A DNA stretch of 64,000 nucleotides, taken from contig JARXAD010000012.1 of NCBI GenBank assembly GCA_029866025.1, positions 1-64,000 of the forward strand. Direction: 5' to 3'. This stretch comes from Vampirovibrionales bacterium. Its GTDB lineage: Bacteria; Cyanobacteriota; Vampirovibrionia; Vampirovibrionales; Vampirovibrionaceae. The position numbers and the translations under genes were made by a program. Positions 60,930 through 64,000 of the stretch are shown here, one piece after another. Every line of letters begins with the position of its first letter. Position 1 is the stretch's first letter. The notes beneath the pieces are model-generated. The model was given only the letters and a program-made list of their open reading frames with translations, was not told the origin of the DNA and made no database searches.

Positions 60930-62195
60930 ATGAGCCCACTTGCCATTCAGCCCTTGGATGTACTGCTAGCCAAAAACCAGCTGGCCAACCGCGTGTTTAT
61001 TGATACCGCGCGCTTCCCTGTCCTGCTTTCTACTGCCCGGAACGAGCACGAGCGTAATGAACGCGCCCTTAGCTTTGTGTGGTTTTTGGTGGTTAGCATC
61101 CTTATGCCCAGCGTGCTGGAGTTGTTTTTAAGCCGCCAAGCGGCAAAGCGCCTACGTATACTACCCAAAGGCAACCCCTTAGAACTAAAATTTGACCAAC
61201 TGGAGCACCATGCCCTTCAAAAAATACGAGAAAAAGGGCTATCGCCCCAAGAATTAGCCGAACTTGGCTTAAGAAAAACCTCCGATTTAACGGACAAGCT
61301 GGTGAATAAAATTCGATTGTGGAAAACCTCCATCATATTTGTGGATTTATTCCTCATGGCTCTTAAAGGCCAAATGTTGTATTCGCTACGCAATAAAATC
61401 TCCGAATGGAAAAGTGGCCGTAAAGGGTTTGTGGGCCAATTTAATTACACCAACAAGCTGTATACCGATAAAAAAGATGAGGCTTACAACAAGACTAAAG
61501 CCAAGCGACGCCTACTCTCCATGATCTCTGGGATTGGCTCGGCCATTGCGTTACCCGCTATGGTAATTCACGCCTTGTATAATAAAAAAACCACCGGCAT
61601 CACAGGCTGGCTTAAAAAAATGCTACCCAAAGTCAATTATTCCGATGTGATTTTTATGAGCAAGTGGGTGTTGCTGTGGCAAGTACTATTTAGTTACGAA
61701 ATCCCCAAGCTTATGGCCTCTCGCAACAAAAGCGAGTTGCGAGAAGACCTGTTAGAATTTAGCATATTTAATTTCTTTTACTTTATCGGCGATGACTTGC
61801 TGTCAGGATCGTGGGCCAAAAGGCTACAACGCAAGTTAGGCGATACATTGAATGGCGTTAGCCTAACAAAAACCGTTAAGGTCTTTGGAAAATCCCACAC
61901 AGCGGCTGTTCCCTTTAACGAAATCTACAAGCAGCTACAAGCCCTTCACCCCAATGCGGACGTAAAAGCCATTCGTTCCATGCCAGCCTTTAAAGCAGCC
62001 CGCCAAGTATTCTGGTTTGGCTTGGGTGGTACTTCCATTCTATTAGGCGCCACCACACTGTTAAACAACGCCCTCACCAAACACCTAACGCTCAAGGATC
62101 AATCAAAGTTTAACCAGCCTATTATTCAGCGTTGGCACCAACTAACACAATCAGCACTTCTACCGAACGCTCATTCTATCAATACGGCTAGTTAA
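60930..62195 (+). CDS. Membrane orphan protein of a lineage-specific type
   Basis: This 421-residue protein of unknown family has a hydrophobic segment near 45-63 (LSFVWFLVVSILMPSVLELFL), one near 196-213 (MISGIGSAIALPAMVIHAL), one at about 245-262, one near 278-292 and one near 365-380 (FWFGLGGTSILLGATTLL). Charged loops lie between them. The stretch NKSELREDLLEFSIFNFFYFIGDDLLSGSWAKRLQRKL resembles a comparable region of the 771-residue orphan at 6436. AAGGGAT lies before the ATG. The end overlaps flgL by eight bases. It is possibly a member of a family expanded in this lineage. Confidence 0.75.
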   Translation: MSPLAIQPLDVLLAKNQLANRVFIDTARFPVLLSTARNEHERNERALSFVWFLVVSILMPSVLELFLSRQAAKRLRILPKGNPLELKFDQLEHHALQKIREKGLSPQELAELGLRKTSDLTDKLVNKIRLWKTSIIFVDLFLMALKGQMLYSLRNKISEWKSGRKGFVGQFNYTNKLYTDKKDEAYNKTKAKRRLLSMISGIGSAIALPAMVIHALYNKKTTGITGWLKKMLPKVNYSDVIFMSKWVLLWQVLFSYEIPKLMASRNKSELREDLLEFSIFNFFYFIGDDLLSGSWAKRLQRKLGDTLNGVSLTKTVKVFGKSHTAAVPFNEIYKQLQALHPNADVKAIRSMPAFKAARQVFWFGLGGTSILLGATTLLNNALTKHLTLKDQSKFNQPIIQRWHQLTQSALLPNAHSINTAS

Positions 62196-63138
62196 GGTAC
62201 TGCATTAAGCTAGGCTGAATGGCCTTGGCCGTAGATGCCAACGACATCTGAAAAGCATTATCCGCCGTCGATAGCTGGGTGAGGACCTCGGGTAAATTGA
62301 TGCTTTCCATGTCGTTTAACTGTTCAGAAAACGTCAATTCGCGCTGATCAATGAGTTGCTGGGTGTTTTCTAAACGGTTACGGATAGACCCCAGCGAGGT
62401 TTGTTGAGTTAGCACCGTCCGTAAATCGGTATCCAATTCATCCAACCGGGCCCGAACCGAGGTTTGATTGCCCGCCTCTAAGTTAAGTGCCAAATTGGTA
62501 AGAGTTTGAAACAAACCCGTGGAACCCGCAGCAAACACGGGCGGTGGGCCTACGGCGGTGGTGGTCACTCTGCCAAAAACGCTTTCGCCATTTAGGTTAT
62601 AGGTTAAGGTGGTATTTTCAGCCACTTCAATTTGGCGTTGCCAAGCAACTGCCGGGGCATTACCCGCGTAGGTTACGTTATTCCCTACGGCAGAAAAAGG
62701 AGCCGTTTGGGTTTGTTTGCCGCCAAAAATATAGCGCCCACCCACGGTGGTGTTACCCAATTGCACTAGTTGGGTTGTAATTTGCCTAATTTCGGTAGCA
62801 ATCGCATTCAAGTTGTTTTGATCGTTACCAAAGGAAGCGCCTTGAGTGGCCAATTCTTTAGCACGCTGAATAAGATCCGCCGCACTGGTCATGGCAGAAT
62901 CCGTCACCTGAACCTCAGATAATGCGGTACTAATGTTGCTTTTGTACTGGTTATCCATCGTTAAAATGGTTTTTAAATCCAATATTTTCATCCCCTCCAA
63001 GGGAGAATCCGACATGTCGCTCACGGTTTTACCGCTAGCCAATTGCTTTTGAAGCATTTGGACTGTTTGGCTATTACGGCCAAGGTAACGCAAACTTTGC
63101 TGACTTAAGCCCTGAAACGATGTGCGATACATGCCCAT
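62188..63138 (-). CDS. flgL: Flagellar hook-associated protein 3 (FlgL)
   Basis: FlgL joins the hook to the filament. This 316-residue protein has the flagellin-type coil ends: N-terminal YRTSFQGLSQQSLRYLGRNSQTVQMLQKQLASGKTVSDMSDSPLEG and C-terminal NRLENTQQLIDQRELTFSEQLNDMESINLPEVLTQLSTADNAFQMSLASTAKAIQPSLMQYLN. The middle (about 110-240) is a beta-rich exposed domain. It follows flgK on the same strand, as usual. A second ATG two codons in is possible. Confidence 0.93.
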   Translation of the reverse strand: MGMYRTSFQGLSQQSLRYLGRNSQTVQMLQKQLASGKTVSDMSDSPLEGMKILDLKTILTMDNQYKSNISTALSEVQVTDSAMTSAADLIQRAKELATQGASFGNDQNNLNAIATEIRQITTQLVQLGNTTVGGRYIFGGKQTQTAPFSAVGNNVTYAGNAPAVAWQRQIEVAENTTLTYNLNGESVFGRVTTTAVGPPPVFAAGSTGLFQTLTNLALNLEAGNQTSVRARLDELDTDLRTVLTQQTSLGSIRNRLENTQQLIDQRELTFSEQLNDMESINLPEVLTQLSTADNAFQMSLASTAKAIQPSLMQYLN

Positions 63139-63243
63139 ATAGATTCTCTCTCTGTGTTGGATCTCTCGATAAGATGGGTATTACGTGAAGGACGGTAGCT
63201 AAAAAACAAAGATCGAAAGCCGGTAACGAAGCCAAGATGATAT

Positions 63244-63264
63244 AAAAAACACCCTTTGGGTGTT
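63244..63264 (-). terminator. Terminator hairpin overlapping the flgK stop
   Basis: On the minus strand AACACCC-AAA-GGGTGTT is followed by TTTTT, and its first bases overlap the flgK stop codon. It lies between flgK and flgL (start 63138) and may reduce read-through. Confidence 0.75.
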
Positions 63265-64000
63265 AGCCAACCATTTGGAGAATGGTTTGCATCATTTGAT
63301 CAATGGTACGAATAACCCGCGAAGAGGCTTCAAAAGAACGTTGAAAACGAAGCAAATCCACCATTTCTTCTTCCATATTCACGCCCGATTCTCGCTGGCG
63401 GTTTTCCACCAACGAGTTTAAAATGCCATCCGTGTTCGAGGCACGATCATCATGGGTGTTCTTATCAATACCCAAATTGCTAGCTTGCGTATTAAAGTAG
63501 CCAATAAAGGTGTCATTACCCAAGGCTGCCATAGCGGTTCCTTGCAGCTGGGCCATAGCCAAGGCATTGCTACCATCACCCGAGCCTAAAAAGGCACCCC
63601 CGCCTGCGGCAGCAATTAATGTGGGGTCGGCTAATACTGCTGGGTTTACGCTGTAGTTAAAAATTTCTAAGGTGGCAGCCGGAGCTGCCGGTAAAAAGAT
63701 GCGCTGTGCTGCAGCCACACCATTTTGATCAAAACCACTCATTTGAACCGTATTGACCTGGGTGGCAATACTTTTCAGCAACGTGTCCAATCGGACCACC
63801 ATGCCGTACAAGTTACTTTCGTTAGTGTTGCCGCCAGCGGCATCCACCATGGCCTTCATTTTGCCGCCCGTTAATGCATTGGGGGCAGCACTATTCAGTA
63901 TATCGTGGCCACCGGTAACAGTCGTAATTAAGGCGGGTACATAGTTGGGATCCGGAGCTGCCCCAGCATTCAGCGATACTTGGAGGGTATCCACCAAGGT
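63263..64000 (-). CDS. flgK: Flagellar hook-associated protein 1 (FlgK), C-terminal part
   Basis: The gene runs off the end of the window, so only the last 245 or so codons are seen. The end NSLVENRQRESGVNMEEEMVDLLRFQRSFEASSRVIRTIDQMMQTILQMVG is the conserved C-terminal D0/D1 helix of FlgK, with the VNMEEEMVDLLRFQ hallmark (V-N-x-D/E-E-E). The upstream part is Ala/Gly-rich. FlgK with FlgL forms the hook-filament junction. It ends at a terminator hairpin. Confidence 0.93.
   Translation of the reverse strand, partial: TLVDTLQVSLNAGAAPDPNYVPALITTVTGGHDILNSAAPNALTGGKMKAMVDAAGGNTNESNLYGMVVRLDTLLKSIATQVNTVQMSGFDQNGVAAAQRIFLPAAPAATLEIFNYSVNPAVLADPTLIAAAGGGAFLGSGDGSNALAMAQLQGTAMAALGNDTFIGYFNTQASNLGIDKNTHDDRASNTDGILNSLVENRQRESGVNMEEEMVDLLRFQRSFEASSRVIRTIDQMMQTILQMVG

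Overview
The window looks like a chromosomal segment of a non-photosynthetic, flagellated relative of the Cyanobacteria, most likely Vampirovibrionia (Melainabacteria; perhaps Vampirovibrionales). This is an inference. It rests on SepF, a two-RRM RNA-binding protein with a glycine-rich tail as in cyanobacteria, flagellar FlgK and FlgL, the absence of any photosynthesis gene, and many orphan proteins unlike better known phyla. Housekeeping genes have roughly balanced base composition; several orphan genes are clearly AT-richer.

Layout. 1-9.3 kb holds accessory and singleton genes: a kinase-like orphan, a CPXCG zinc protein, a nitroreductase, trigger factor, a small repeat-bearing orphan, tRNA-Gly(GCC), a Gfo/Idh oxidoreductase, an MFS carrier and a 771-residue membrane orphan. 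9.4-20.4 kb has a PP2C phosphatase, a DUF3291 protein, an odd tRNA-Ala-like element, RNA polymerase omega, sepF, yggS, a Dpp/Opp-type permease pair, priA and tadA. 20.5-20.85 kb is a palindrome-rich MITE-like repeat. 20.9-27.7 kb carries a tandem pair of paralogous orphans, a YtxH/DUF948/YtxH cell-envelope group, the RRM protein, rpmB, a GNAT acetyltransferase and tyrS. 27.8-37.6 kb has an RTX-like orphan, lpdA-lipB, a frameshifted gene, gatC, pyrG, a TPR protein, a YkgJ protein, a HIT-like protein, a SIMPL protein and an acyl-CoA dehydrogenase. 37.6-47.2 kb has an orphan with a C13 tract, two intergenic regions with candidate structured RNAs on either side of hpf, then folK-miaB, dcd, rpsA and a double-hotdog thioesterase. 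47.3-57.6 kb is the minus-strand run tuf-S10-spc, ending early at rplR. 57.9-64 kb has rluD-lspA, an NTF2-like exported protein, a membrane orphan, flgL and the 3' part of flgK.

The core genes serve translation (ribosomal proteins, EF-Tu, TyrS, GatC, TadA, MiaB, RluD, HPF), lipoylation (LpdA, LipB), nucleotide supply (PyrG, Dcd), folate, DNA restart (PriA) and the flagellar hook junction.

The most interesting parts are not core genes. (1) A roughly 305-nt minus-strand RNA lies just upstream of hpf, with its own -10 box, a long closing helix, internal hairpins and a U7 end. (2) Small orphan genes carry slippage-prone repeats (C13, AGCCC repeats, a GA tract with a frameshift), which suggests on/off switching. 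(3) A short N-terminal F-G or F-x-G signature recurs on otherwise unrelated orphan proteins. (4) An 88-nt tRNA-Ala-like element has a G3-U70 pair but broken arms. All reading was by eye; no searches or folding programs were run.
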